Positions 9,726-21,763 of a stretch of 64,000 nt of DNA are shown one piece after another (within the stretch, counting starts at the first letter, position 1; each line of letters starts with the position of its first letter). A program made the position numbers and the translations under genes. A model generated the notes under the pieces. The model searched no databases. It was given only the letters and a program-made list of their open reading frames with translations, and was not told the DNA's origin. The stretch spans positions 68,057,495 to 68,121,494 of the forward strand of contig CP141127.1 in the NCBI GenBank assembly GCA_035236585.1, read 5' to 3'. The DNA is from Warburgia ugandensis. Taxonomy: Eukaryota; Streptophyta; Magnoliopsida; Canellales; Canellaceae.

Positions 9726-11066
9726 GTTTGAGGAGAATGAAATATATTGAATGAAGTGGTAATGATATATGGAAATAGATTTCAAGAAATCAAGAGCATT
9801 CAGGGGATATATGTTAGACACTTACAAAACTTGTCTTGTAAGTGTACATGTGATTAAAGAAAGCAAAGTTTAGGTTATATAAATTTTAAGGATAGCATGG
9901 AATTTGACCCAACAAAGGTGGAATATGAGATCAAAATATGAAATGACAAGGAGAATTAGAGAAATATATCTCTTATTGATTTTATAACATAAGGACATTC
10001 TTTTAGTGAAGTTTTGTCATTGGTTACATAAATCCTAAATGAGTTGATAATAGATTGTTGAGAATTAAAGACTAGTTGATAAATTATGGTGTTTGTAAAG
10101 ATTTGAGAAGGGATGATTACAAAGTCAATATGGACTCTTTTAATTGAACTTATAAGAATATCGCAAATAAAGAGTTAGTATGATATGATAAAGGCTATGA
10201 GGTATGCTTTGAAAGAAGCATGAGGAAATGCAAAATGTATAAATTTTGAAGCCTATGACATATAAATATATATAAGAGGAAAAGAGATAAATATTATCAT
10301 AGATTGTGAGAATGTTCTAAATATTGTTCTAAATATGAGAAAGAAATAACAAAAGAGGATTATGAATAAATGTAGAAAGTCAAGTATTATGAATAAAATG
10401 TCACTCAAAGAGTGTTACAAAAATAATGAATGGGAATGAGAAAAGATTCATTACAAGGAAACTATTATTCAAGGACAGAATTTGACAAGAAGTTGTCAAT
10501 AGAAGGAAATAGTAAACAAGTATGAACTGTAGAGAAGAAATAAAGTATACACTTCCAAATAATGGAACAATAAGAAAAGAGAAAATTACTTCCAAAGATT
10601 GGAAGGTTGTTACAAAGAACAATAATTGAAGTTGAATCTAATCAATATGTATTATAGGAAGTCTAAGGACTATACATAGTAGGAAAGGTATGTCCAAACT
10701 TTATATGTTGAAAAAGAATGAGGATGAGCAATAGAAGGTATAATGGAAAATTGTGAAGTATGGAAAGATTGGTGAAAATTACCAGTCAAGTGAAATGGAA
10801 GGTTTTCAAACAAAAAGGGATAACTCAATAAGAGTTATTAATTTTTATTTTTATTTTAATTCTAGCAAGAACTAGCTTTAGTATATAGTGCATTATTAAG
10901 GTTAGTCATGGATGAGTATTTTAACCTTTGAGAAAAAGGTAGTATAGAAAAGGGACAAAAAGGAAATAGAATTTCCATAAGTGGCAAGGCCACATGTGTA
11001 AGGCTATGAAAGAATTGTGAAAACTCCTAAGTGAGTTGTATTACAAAGTTTGAGGATGAAATTATT
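9726..11066 (+). other. A/G-rich interior of the nested element, no recognisable domain
   Basis: The plus strand is dominated by A and G with very little C and is full of stops. It reads like the decayed non-coding or gag/pol interior of the element ending in the 11,082 LTR. The first bases (GTTTGAGGAGAATGAAAT) loosely resemble the terminal tail motif at 11,048-11,063. I see no gene. Confidence 0.5.
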
Positions 11067-11081
11067 GTAAGGGGGGAAGAT
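11067..11081 (+). promoter_or_regulatory. Polypurine tract
   Basis: GTAAGGGGGGAAGAT directly precedes the LTR start TGTAATAACCCC. The upstream GTTTGAGGATGAAATTATT context is the standard tail of many plant Ty3/gypsy elements. Confidence 0.85.
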
Positions 11082-11669
11082 TGTAATAACCCCATTTTTT
11101 GTAAATTGATTGAGAAAAATCAATAAAGTTTGAGTTTCAGATATTTCGGGCTGAAATATTAGGGTTATTTAAAATAGACTTTTTATAAAAGTATAATCAA
11201 ATCATAAGACATGTAAAATTGAAATTAAACTTAGCAAACCCTTCAAAATGACTGTAAGCACGACAAATTTTGAATTCAGATGAGAAATCCTTAAGTTTTT
11301 CATTTCTTGGACAAAAGGGGTAAAATAGTAATTTTACCCAAAAATAAAAATATGAAACATAAAAATTTAGAATTACTGAGAAATATGAATCCAACGCCAC
11401 TAAGTACACTCAAATCCAAGATCATGGGAATAAAACCCAAAATTTTATGCATAAAGGGCAAAACGGACTTTTTACACCATGTGGGGCCCACATGGGGACC
11501 ACCACGTCCCCAACAACCAATTTGATCAGAAGCTCATGTGAAACATGGGTCAACAAATATCAGCTGGTCATGGGGAAGAAAAATTAAGCATGGGAGCATT
11601 GAAGACTTTCATGCCATTTTATATTAAAAAAATAACATATTATAATCATGGAAAAAGACCCAAAATGAC

Positions 11670-11677
11670 TATAAATA
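11670..11677 (+). promoter_or_regulatory. TATA box of the 11,082 LTR
   Basis: TATAAATA followed by CAACCCCAAAAATC. The equivalent boxes in the sister LTRs are at 29,898-29,905 (+) and 27,662-27,669 (-), all about 580 nt from the LTR start. Confidence 0.7.
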
Positions 11678-14600
11678 CAACCCCAAAAATCTTCCAAAAA
11701 TCCTCATAAAATCCCCATGAAATTCTCTTCACTCTCCTTGAAAAATTAGATCTAGAATCCCTCCCCAAAAACCTAAAATTTCCAAGAGTTAGATCTCTTT
11801 TCAACTTGTTTTTCTTTTTAGATTAGAACAAGAGACCTAAAATCAATTAGGCACTTTGTTCTAAATCTAATTTGATCAATTCCACCATCCAAAACATCCC
11901 AACATATCTATTCTACAAAACCCCCAAAGAAATTTCAAGATCCAACGGTTCAAACAATGGATATTTGCAAGAAAGGTGGATTTTAGGCCATATCTTCATC
12001 AACAAGGTATTTTTTTAAATTGGGCATATAAATGAGGTTTTCTCTCCAATCAAGTAAGTGAAAATCCTTTTCATAGATTTTTAGTATATTTTTATGTAAT
12101 TTTTATTTTACTGTAATTAATTTGGGTAATAAAAAGGTAAAAATAAAGTAAACAACAGAACCCTTAATTCTAGATGATGGAGTGCTCAGATGAAAAATCA
12201 AACTCTACCAATCAATCCAAAATGGTCCAAAACCCCTAGGGTAGAAGTTTCAGAAAGATCTGAGATGTTTTGGTCCCTCAATTGAGAAGGGATTGATTGG
12301 ACGATCCAAATGGACTGTCCGATCTCCAGATCGGACGGACGATGTCCCACGCGCTTCCATGGACGCCCCGTCCGGGCGCTTCGACATTTCAGCACAACGA
12401 AAGCTCCCGACTCTGTCCGCTCAGCTTGGTTTTCCGCCCGAACGATCTGGGCCATCTGTTCCTGGGCTCAGATCAAATACAGGCCATAGGAAGACTGTAA
12501 ACTTCCAGATTCAATTTTGGAGTCATCTGACCTCCAAATTGAGATTAGAAAGAAGCTATGAAAAGCTTGAAATCTTTATTTTCTTATGGAATGATAAAAT
12601 AGACATGTTATTCAGTAAAAACTTTTTGTATTAAAGAAATAAGATTCTAATTACATAGATTTTCAAGATCTTAGATGATCATATCTTAGAAACATGTTTT
12701 AATAATGATATACTACTTAAATAAAGTGAGATCTATGTTTAAATTGGATATATATGAGACATATTAAGGGATCTAACCTTTATGGTAGAAAAACCCTAAA
12801 AATACAAAGGGACCCACTTGATCAATGAGATCAAGCGTGATCAGATCCTTGGGATGAAAAGAATAAATGCTTATATGATGAAATCCAAGGAAATCATGAA
12901 TGGATTATGAAAAAAATAGATCAATATGATCTTTTGACCTTAATAGAGAAAATTCCCAAAATACAACTAAAATCCTTAATCAAAGGAAAAGATCTAAGAT
13001 CAAATGGTTGGAACATAAGTAAAGGTTTCTAAAAATGTAAATGTAATTAGTTTCATTTTATATTATTATGTTATAAAGCATGCTAGTATAACATTTAGAG
13101 TTTAGGATGATATGTGTTTCATTCTTATCATAAGGTGCTAGATTTAATTTAAGTACCTTGCCTCCTTTTCATTGAATGCTAAATTAGGTAGTTTATGCTT
13201 TAAATTTATAATTCATTTATGGTTGAATGTTAGTAGTAGATTTGCTTGTTATGAGATAAAGAGCATAAAACATAAAAAATGTATTCTAATGAGAAAGTAG
13301 AGTTTCATTACACAAATAAGAATGTAATACTTTTGACTTAATTAGTAAGGGCTATAGTTAGTAGGACAATATAAGGATTATCAAGTCCTTGGCCCAAATT
13401 AGGAAAAGAATAATAAACCCCATGAATGACATTATAAATATTCATGGACTTAATTAAAATCCATTAGAAAGTGAACTTAGGGTAAACATGCTTATAGGAA
13501 CCTTATGAAAGGTTGAGCTATGGTCATTCTAGTGAATGATGAACATAGTGGTTAAGGGGGTTATCTAATAGAGCCTCGCTCTTCCCCTACCTTTTGTTGA
13601 CGTTTGTGACATCTAAACGCCTCCTTACATGAGGATTGAAGTAACCACTTTGTGTTCACCCATTCAGCTAGTAAGCCTTAGCCAATTGGAAATAAGAGGA
13701 GCAGTCTAGATTTAGGCTTGAATAAGCTACCTTCAACCAGCACATTAACTGGTTGAATAATAATAATAATAAGAGCATAAAAGGTTAGTAAATTACCTAA
13801 CCCTAATAAAAATAGTAAGTAAGATAAGGATGATCAAACAAGATCCATTAGATCTTGGATGATCAAGGACAATAAGAATAAGAACACTATATTGTACTTT
13901 GTATGCATGTTTATTAGTATACTTGTTATAGTTCATTAGATTAGATAATCCAAACCCTTGATCAAAGATGATTCAAGGAAGAAAACCAAGATCATCCTCC
14001 ATAGGGATGATCCAAGAACTGAACTTAGATCAAAGAAGAACTAGATGATAGAAGATCTAGGACCTTGATCTTTATCAACATGTGTAGATTGTCAATCAAA
14101 GGATCTATGAAAGATCAAGATCAAGGAGATGAACATACAAAGACTTAGAGATAGAAAAATACTTAAATATGAATGATCTAAAGATCATTCTAAACATCAG
14201 ATCTAGTGATCAATAGGATTGTTTATAATTTATATATTGACAATATGTATGGATGTATAGATTACATACATTAGTCAGGATCATGGAAGATTTGGGGAAA
14301 AGAGATCAATCCTTAAAGGTAGGAGGATTTGATGAATGCATTTACATGAGATATTCATGATTGTACTCATGATCTTATGTTGACAAGAGTAATGATAATA
14401 CTTGTAGTAAATCTCTTGAAAACCTTATAATCCAACCAAACACCTATAAGATGGTTAAGGACTAAACTATAAGTGAATAGGGAACTAGGAAATATTTCAG
14501 CCCTAAGTAAACAGACATATGGTCTGATATATATGAAATATATTTTACATACAAGCTTGGAGACTTGTGAGTTTGTTTTAATAGGCATGAGCCTAGGGGA

Positions 14601-15209
14601 TGCTATTGCTAGAGGAGTTATGAGGGTTTGGCCACCTGCTCCTTGAAATTTGATGATATGATGATACCTTGCCCAAAGAGAGGCTAAAAGTCAGGTGGTG
14701 GCAATTATGGGAAGGCCACCACTGTGAAAGTCTTGCCCCCCCATACGGGCAATGACATAATATTTTCCACCGTGGTATCAGTGGTGAACAGGACAGTTAT
14801 TCGAGCGCGCTAGTACGGATCAGACTGCAGCATAGCAACCTTTCTAATTATTTTGCACTATGATGCATATGGGAATAAGCATAGTGAAATGCCTTATGTT
14901 ATAGCATAATGAAATGCTAGGTAATTGTTATTACCAATATTTCCCATATTTTCCAAGAAGGAAAATTCCCAGTATGAGATTAGCTGTAATACTAAATTAT
15001 CAAAATGAAGAGAATTGATCAGCTTAGTTGGGAATGATATTTGACTATTTTCACAAATTTAACTGGTTTACCCATGAAGGGTATGTATGTATATAGATAT
15101 ACATAACTTACAAAGTAAAGAGTATGTTTAAGGATAATGAGATTATGAAGTATTGGAATTACATTGTCAATTATGATGTTTCTTGAATCCCCTACCAAGC
15201 ATTGCTTGC

Positions 15210-15238
15210 TGAGATATTGTACTTGTTGCAATATCTCA
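15210..15238 (+). other. Conserved hairpin near the LTR 3' end
   Basis: Perfect 10-bp arms TGAGATATTG and CAATATCTCA flank a 9-nt loop, 408 nt before the LTR end. The sister LTRs keep it at 33,791-33,830 (+) and 23,785-23,822 (-). It is probably in the R region. Confidence 0.7.
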
Positions 15239-15646
15239 GATCCAGGGAAGGAGAGTTAGGAGCTGAAGACTATAGAAGACTTGAAGAGAATAATCTTCAA
15301 GGTATACCCTTGAAGACATGTATTTTTCTTTGTTGAGAGTTTTATTGTATGGTGAGCTTGAGTTTTGGATTATGTAATTTGGACAAGTATTGTACTAGAT
15401 TTGGAAGTACTGTGAACCACTGGATGGATTCTGGAGATTTAATAAAAGTATATTCCTTCAATGGAATTTTATTTTGTACACAAATTGTACTTATGTTATG
15501 TATGAAGTGGTGACTTGGGTTTTCAAAACAAGTTCTAAAGAAAAGAATTTCCGCTGCTTTGTTTTGCGAAAAAATTTTACACTCTTAAGGGCCTTGCCTT
15601 TCAAAATACTTTACAAATCATGTTTTCAAAAACCCGGGTCGTCACA

Positions 15647-17249
15647 CTTACATCATCCACCTTGTCTAACATCCCTTGTCACTTCTTTCCTACTTGTTTT
15701 GATAGGAATTCTTATTCATTGGCCCACTCTTGGAGTAGATCTAATTTCGATTAGCAAAAAGCCAAGATAAGGAGGAAACTTTAAGAGATTTAACGTGGGA
15801 GAGTTTGGAGAGGGAGAAAGTTGTTCAACACATTCTAATTTTCTCCCCTCTCTCATTCAAATCAAAAAGCTATATTTTCCTTCTTTGTTCTAGCCTTAAG
15901 TCCTCTTCTTGGAAGTTTTTTCTCATTGCTTTACCTTCAAGTTGATCAGGTTAGTGTTGTGTTCTTTACCTTGCTTTTTCTTGCCTTAACTTCATTGCTT
16001 TTCCTTTCATTTTATCTTCCTTGCTCTTACCTTGAGTTCTTAGTATTATTGCTTTGATTGTTTATTAAAGTTCCAAACTTATTATTCTCTAGTAGTGCCA
16101 ACCAAGAGAAGGGGAAACGTGGATTGTTGATCTCCCTCTTTGATTCAAATTTTTTGCTCCTCTAGATCCATCTAGTTTTATTTGTTGTCGTCCTTGCTTA
16201 GTTCAACACTTCAATCATATTTTATCTTAGATTCCTTCTTGGCATGCTATTCTACTTGAGTTTATAAGCAGTGGAGTAGGTTGAAGCAGATGTGTTAGAT
16301 CATGTTTATACTCTTGAATTGGATGCAATTTTCAGTCTGATATTTATGTATTATGCTTTAAAATTTTGAGATAATTTGGTACTGATTTAATGGAAATATT
16401 TGAGTACTCTAGTTAGTGATTATTCCTAGTACCACAGTATTTCATATCTGGATGGTTATCTTGCATGAAAGTTGTTGATTCAAATGCTTATTTATGCTTG
16501 ATTTGTTTAAGGTTCTTAGGTGCTTGAAATCTGGAAATTCTTATCCTTAACTTTGGTGCTTGTTTCTAGCCATCTAAATATCCCATTTGATAGACTCTAG
16601 GAACCCACTTACTTTAATAGGTTTTTTATCAAGTGCATAGCTTAGGTTGTATGATTAATTGCAATTGAAGCATCAAATCAGCCAGTTTTGGACCCTAGAA
16701 CCATGGGCAACAGTCCATGGATCATGTGCATGGAACTTGGGCTAGTTTTTATTGATTTTTCTTGGATTCATTTGCTTATTATTATTTTGATAATTTTTAT
16801 TTAGTTCATTTGCATCTTAGTTTAGGTTTAGAAAGTTTCTTATTTGAATTTTAGAAAGTTCAATTTTTATCAAGTTTTGGACTCAGAAAGTGTTCATTTA
16901 GAAAAGTTTCTATTTAAGTAGTTTCCTTAAGCTTAGTTGTTTAGTTAATTCATTCTAAGTTGTTATATTTCCTTGTTTGCATGCATGTTAGTTAGGTGGG
17001 TTTATAGTTTTATTACTTAGCTTATTTCTTTGCGAGTTTCCATTAGTTGTAATTTATAATGTTGTGCATGTTTTACCTTCTATGTGTTTACAATCCTATA
17101 TAAATCAACTCAACTTATTTGGATAAGGTAAACGAGTTAAATAAGATCCATCCAAAATATGTTTCTATTAGATTACTGGTGGGATCAACCTCATTCATGT
17201 GCAATTACTATAGTGATTCATGCAGTTTCAAGCTAATTAAAACATCACA
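15647..17249 (+). repeat. Athila-A 3' LTR, second part
   Basis: Read on the plus strand it parallels the sense strand of the LTRs at 21,764-23,405 and 45,471-47,875. Examples are the TTTAGGTTTAGAAAGTTTC region, GCATGCATGTTAG, GGGATCAACCTC near 17,182, and ATTACTATAGTGATTCATGCA near the end. The end CATCACA (17,249) corresponds to GCTACA in the other copies. No ORF of note; the stretch is T-rich. Confidence 0.65.
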
Positions 17250-17970
17250 ACATTGAGGGCAGGGATTCATTAGCAACTTTGAGGTAATCATTTCCTTTCT
17301 AAGTTCTTATTTAGTTTAGTCTAGCTTAGTTTAGTTTATTTTAATTCATTTTAGTTTCCTTTAACTTGTTTTGAGGTTGCTTTAGTTTACAATTGTTAAT
17401 GTAGTTTGTTTTGGTTTATTTTCAAGCATCCTTGCCTTTAGTTATTTTTTAACTTCATTCTTTCTACAATCTTCCACATATTTGATTTTTTGACTCTAGG
17501 CTGATATTAGTGATGTACAACCATTCAGGGTGAGAATTATTGCTGCAATAATGTATGTAGGGTTCTAGAAATAGTTCTTTCATAAATTTTCTAAAACTTT
17601 TACTTTTGATCTCCATTGCTTGTTTAGTGGCCTTAGAGCTGGCTTTAACTATTAAATTTTTATGAAGATGAGAACTTAGATCTTTGTTTATATTCCCTTA
17701 TGAAGGCTAGATCATGTAGCCAAAATATAGAAGGCAACTCAGTCATGTTTTCAAATACAATAGCTGAAGGTTTTATAGTATATTGTGCCCAGTGTTTTCC
17801 AATACAGTAAATGAAGGTTTTCTACTATATTTTACTGCCCAAACTATTGATTGGAAAGCATCTATCATTCTTTACAATTATAACTTGATATTTAGACAAT
17901 TCAATGACTATAATTTCCCTCATTATATCTATGTAAATACCCAAAAAGTGTATGACAATGGCTACTCCCT
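17250..17970 (+). other. Unassigned T-rich stretch with a ~47-bp imperfect tandem duplication
   Basis: TTTAGTTTA-type low complexity runs over about 17,300-17,420. An imperfect tandem duplication lies at about 17,746-17,840 (TTTTCAAATACAATAGCTGA against TTTTCCAATACAGTAAATGA). The 73-residue open frame at 17,783-18,004 runs into the RT remnant in the wrong frame and is not taken as coding. The stretch may be a decayed upstream part of the Tat-type pol that follows. Confidence 0.4.
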
Positions 17971-18790
17971 TCACAAAACATTTCTATGGATACAATCAAA
18001 TTAAGATGGCACCCAAAGATAAGGTTGAGACATTATTTCTTACTCCATGATGAGCCTTTCATATAAGGTGATGCCTTTTGGTCTCAATAATATAGGAACT
18101 CCCTATCAACGAATGGCCACTATTCTATTGCAACCTGGTAAATGAAGAAGTGTAGGTGTATGTTGTTGACAAGATTTCTAAAATCACCTATGAGAGAAGG
18201 ACAAATCATGGCCCTCAAGAAATTCTTTTGGGGTCACATATGGTAAGTTGCTCATGTTCATGATGACCTAAAGAGGTTTTGAGGTTGACCTAGCAAAGAT
18301 CAAAGCCATTCAAGAAGTGTCTCCATCCAATCAATATCTAAGCAAATTCATCACCTAAATCATCACCATTTGTGAACCCATCATCAAGTTCTTAAAGAAG
18401 AATGTTTATAAGACTTGGAATGTTGAATGGCAACAGGCCTATTAGACTATTACATATTATTTGTCTTTTTCACTAGTCCTAATGCCTCCAATTCAACATA
18501 AACCCTTGCTATTGTACCTCTTAATCCATGACAACACAATGGGTAGCATGCTTGTGTTGGTTGTTGAACATGGTAGAGAAAGTGTAGAGTATTACATTGG
18601 CAAGAATGTCTTGGATTATGAGACTCAGTACACCAAATCAAGAAGATATGCCTTGCCATAGTTTAGACTAAAAAAAAAAAGAAAAAAAAAAATTTGGCAT
18701 TACATGCTTGCACACGTGGTTTGGATTTCTATTGAATTAGATAAACTCAAATATCTCCTTGAAATGCATCCATTATCCAAATTGAACCTC
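17970..18790 (+). pseudogene. pol: RT and RNase H of a Tat-lineage Ty3/gypsy pol (Tat-A, broken)
   Basis: The segment FYGYNQIKMAPKDKVETLFLTP, a stop, then SYKVMPFGLNNIGTPYQRM is the RT core region typical of plant Tat/Ogre-type elements and differs clearly from Athila. Downstream are GFEVDLAKIKAIQEV and a CEPIIKFLKKN connection. RNase H follows as PLLLYLLIHDNTMGSMLV, YYIGKNVLDYETQYTKSRR and, after an A-run at about 18,670-18,691, WHYMLAHVVWISIELDKLKYLLE. The VYVDDM catalytic box is damaged (only EVYVD-like residues near 18,150). Stops and frame shifts throughout make it a dead copy. The open frame at 18,461-18,661 is the best-preserved piece. Confidence 0.82.
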
Positions 18791-19499
18791 ACATATGTCT
18801 CCTAAAAATCCTTTAAAGGCTGAGCCATCTAATATCACCTACCCGAACATGTTTTCAAGAAATTCTTCGATGAAGAAACCTCAAAAGTGGAAAATCCATA
18901 CCTACCGTCATCAAGAAAACTCTACTAGAAAGACCTACCACAAAAGACATTCAATCCTACCTAGTTGTCATATACCTCATCCTCACCATACTTTCAACTC
19001 TAGAGAATCGTTACCCTAATACATGGAGACATCACTTTGAAGGAGCATCCAACATCACTGGACATGTCGGGGCATTACTTATTTCTTCACAATGAGTGTA
19101 TTATATAGTTGCTGGTAAGTAGCTCTAATTTTGCACTAATAACATAGCTGAAGGCAAGGCTTGCACAGTTGAGTTAAAAGTAGTGGTTGCATTAAATGCA
19201 CAAAAAATTGTAGTGTATTGATACTCAGCCTTAAATTTCAACTAAGCAATAGAACAATGGTAGACTAGAGAGAAGAAGTTAAACCCATACAAAGACCATT
19301 TTGCAAATTTTATGTAAGAAAGTTGAACAGATCTTATTTTAGCATATAACTAGAGAACTCAACCAATATGCAGACTCACAAATATCAATTGCATCTCTCA
19401 CTCCTCCAAAGACAACTTTTGAACCTCCCCCCATAAAGTGGATTGAGGAACTAGTTTTTGTACATGATATTGAAGTCTAAGACATTTCTCTCATTGGAC
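18791..19499 (+). other. Tat-A RNase H-integrase spacer, decayed
   Basis: No motif I can place. The open frame at 18,795-19,019 is rich in H, S and P and looks like an out-of-frame reading. The position between RNase H and integrase suggests a pol linker. Confidence 0.4.
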
Positions 19500-20707
19500 A
19501 AGTCTCAATTGCATCCAGGAAAGGAAACTATAGACCATGGTTTGAGAATGTTTCCAATACATCACTAGGGGCATCTATCCTAAGGGTGGAGTAGGAAGGA
19601 TAGGAAATATCACAAGAAAAATTCCACTTAATTCACTATATGTGGAGAGAATCTCTACAAAAGATCATTTGATGGAGTCCATCTTTGATGTGTTATAGCT
19701 GACTAAGTTGAGGGTATCCTTGAAGAAATCCACATTGGAGTTTGTGGACCCTATATGAATGGCATTGAATTAGCATAGAAGATTCTCATACAAGGACATT
19801 ATTGGCCATCCATATAAAGGAATAGTTGTGAGAATGTGAAGTGGTGTCGTCAATGATCAAAACCATGTTGATTTGATGCATACATGTCCAATTGAATTAC
19901 ACTAATTGACTTCTTGGAAATTCTCCACATCGGGTATAGATGTTATTGGAAAAATATTATTGACTACTTCACCAAATGGTTTGAAGTAGTATCATATGTC
20001 ACCATCTGAGTTGTAGTCAAATTCTTTAGGTTCAACGTTGTCTAAAGTTATGGAGTGCCCCATGAACTCATCTCAGGCAATGCAAGACATTTTTAGAAAG
20101 AAGGTAGAAAGTTGTTTAACATCAAGAGGTATCTTTTCTCTCCTTGTTGACCATAGACCAATCGAGCAATAGAAGCAGCAAATGAAAATCTCAAGGCCAT
20201 ACTTCACGAAATGATTAAGAAAAATAAGGATTGTATAACAAGCACTTTAATGCATTATGGGGATATATGACAAAGAACCTCAATGGGCTCTACAACTTAC
20301 AATCTAGTCGATGGAATGGAAGCAATTCCACCAATAAAGGTTGAAATTCTATCATTGAGAGTTGTCTTAGAAAACAATCTCCCACAAGAAGAATGGGTCA
20401 AAGCTCGTCATGATCAATTGAACCTACTTGATGAAGCAAGGTTTAAAGCACTCTACCGCACCCAAGGGAACCAAAATCGAGTCTCTAGCACATTAAACAA
20501 GAAATTCAAGTTAAGCTGGAAGTCTAGTTCTCAAAGAAGGTAGAGTCCCCCGTTATCAAATCCTAGGGGAAAATTTCGGCCAAAATGAAAATATCATACA
20601 TGATCAAAGAAGTCTACTATGTGAATGCAATCAAGCTTCATGAAAAAGATGGGACAAATGTTGAAAGAATCACTAACATGGATCAACTTAGGAGATATCA
20701 TGCTTAA
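19500..20707 (+). pseudogene. pol: Integrase of the Tat-A pol (broken)
   Basis: The zinc-binding region reads EEIHIGVCGPYMNGIELA, a stop, then KILIQGHYWPSI and CENVKWCRQ. The core shows GIDVIGK-like sequence, then DYFTKWFEVVSYVTI and YGVPHELISGNARHF (second D lost: ISGNA where ITDNA is expected). The C-terminal part, 20,283-20,543, has LVDGMEAIPPIKVEI, SLRVVLENNLPQEEW, ARHDQLNLLDEAR and LNKKFKL, the standard Tat ending. A final MIKEVYYVNAIKLHEKDG and NMDQLRRYHA lead to a stop at about 20,705. It has several stops and at least one lost catalytic residue. Confidence 0.82.
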
Positions 20708-21763
20708 AAATCTCAAAGACTCTACTTGTTTGCCTATGTAGTTTCACAGAGCTATGTTGGACCCTGATCCTCTAATTTGTAAAGAGGTAAGTAGGCAACT
20801 TATCCTACACAACCAACCCGATCCTCTAATTTGTAAAGAGGTAAGTATCAATAAAATACCATTGTCCACCACAAAGTTGTCTCAAATATCACTCAAAAAA
20901 AAAAAAAAAGGAGAATGAAGAAAAATTTTAAAAATTGGTATACAAGGACGTAGCAAATTCAAATCAAATAAAAAAAACATCAAAGCATGATACGATCCTA
21001 AGTAGAACACAAGTTTAAAGGATCGGATTACATGCCAAAATTAAAAGAAAATGTTTAATCTTAAATCTATACTTCATGTGATCTAATTGGTCACTTCACA
21101 ACTCCAAAAGAAGTCACCATGATCACTTCCCACGGGTCCATCAATTCTTCAACCATGGAACCCACATCTTAAACCAGAAAAATCACACTTTCCCTAAGGC
21201 CTCATATCAATAACTCTCTAGCCATTTTTGGTCTCCCTCATGATTCTAGATATGCTCCATTAGAAAATTCAATATTCACTGATCCATAATGTCTCCTTGT
21301 TCATATTGAAACTACCTCTAATGCATGTTAGAAAATAGAAAGAAGTTTGATCATATTTGACCATAGGTAGAAAGATGTTGTTACCATAGCTAAAAAGAAA
21401 CTCCTCACCTTTGTAAGAAGACATCTACGATAGGATCCTCAAAGAATCCATCTCTTTTAACTAGTCCACCCAATCATTTATAGTGAATTTTCTGAGGAAA
21501 CTTTGAGTACACAATAAAGATGTAGTCATGATCGGCCAATGAGTGGAGGAAAATGAGATTGAAAGTCTCTTCAAAAGCCATATCTACACCAAAAGGGCAA
21601 AAATTAGTGAGAAATCATGGGATAAATGAGCAACATAAAGAGAAGAAAGGAAGTAAACTCACATGAAGAATTATGATGATCCTATACTATTCTCCTATGA
21701 TTAATCAAGGTATATGAGGGTCTTGGTAAGAAAGAAGCAAATAGGATTCACATTATCATTTGG
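20708..21763 (+). other. Downstream of Tat-A pol; short direct repeat, otherwise unassigned
   Basis: A perfect 28-bp direct repeat occurs at 20,766-20,793 and 20,820-20,847 (GATCCTCTAATTTGTAAAGA and on), separated by 26 bp. The unit itself has CCTCT/AGAGG arms. An A-run follows at about 20,894-20,909. The rest, up to the Athila-B LTR, shows no gene. It is probably the untranslated 3' region of the Tat-A element, but no Tat LTR is visible here. Confidence 0.5.

Larger units (their letters stand above)
5954..15646 (+). mobile_element. Nested Ty3/gypsy remnant (possibly Tekay/Del-like) with 3' LTR
   Basis: This block interrupts the Athila-A LTR. It ends in a 4.57-kb LTR (11,082-15,646) preceded by a classic element tail, GTTTGAGGATGAAATTATTG then AAGGGGGGAAGA. 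The interior (about 5,954-7,106 and 9,726-11,066) is A/G-rich, poor in C and without recognisable domains. No matching 5' LTR is present, so the left part is deleted or the left edge is rearranged. The right flank CTTAC has no clear partner on the left. The lineage is a guess from the PPT context and LTR ends. Confidence 0.55.
11082..15646 (+). repeat. 4.57-kb 3' LTR of the nested Ty3/gypsy remnant
   Basis: It starts TGTAATAACCCC and ends CCCGGGTCGTCACA. It is homologous over much of its length to 29,318-34,256 (+) and to the reverse of 23,406-28,244. Shared landmarks are a TATAAATACA box followed by C/A-rich sequence, a block around 13,560-13,760 (AAACGCCTCCTTACATGAGG), a hairpin at 15,210-15,238, and an AATAAAAGTATATTCCTTCA block near 15,442. 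Because a PPT abuts it, this copy is a true 3' LTR, unlike the other two. Short open frames inside (for example 12,293-12,634) are not coding. Confidence 0.85.
1..17249 (+). mobile_element. Athila-type Ty3/gypsy element, 3' part (Athila-A), interrupted
   Basis: The order protease tail, RT, RNase H, integrase, long untranslated tail, PPT and 3' LTR is that of a Ty3/gypsy element. The pol motifs (WRVCID, FPLPFIDQMLERLAG, PFGTFAY, CHLPVELEYKAYWAIKK) are those of the plant Athila lineage. The 5' LTR and gag lie outside the window. The 3' LTR is in two pieces, 5,156-~5,953 and 15,647-~17,249, with another retrotransposon between them. Together they measure about 2.4 kb, matching the two LTRs of the second Athila element in this window (about 2.43 and 2.41 kb), which supports joining them. 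All coding parts are broken by stops and frameshifts. The outer right edge near 17,249 is set by alignment to the other LTR ends and could be off by some bases. I could not find a target-site duplication because the left end is off-window. Confidence 0.8.
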
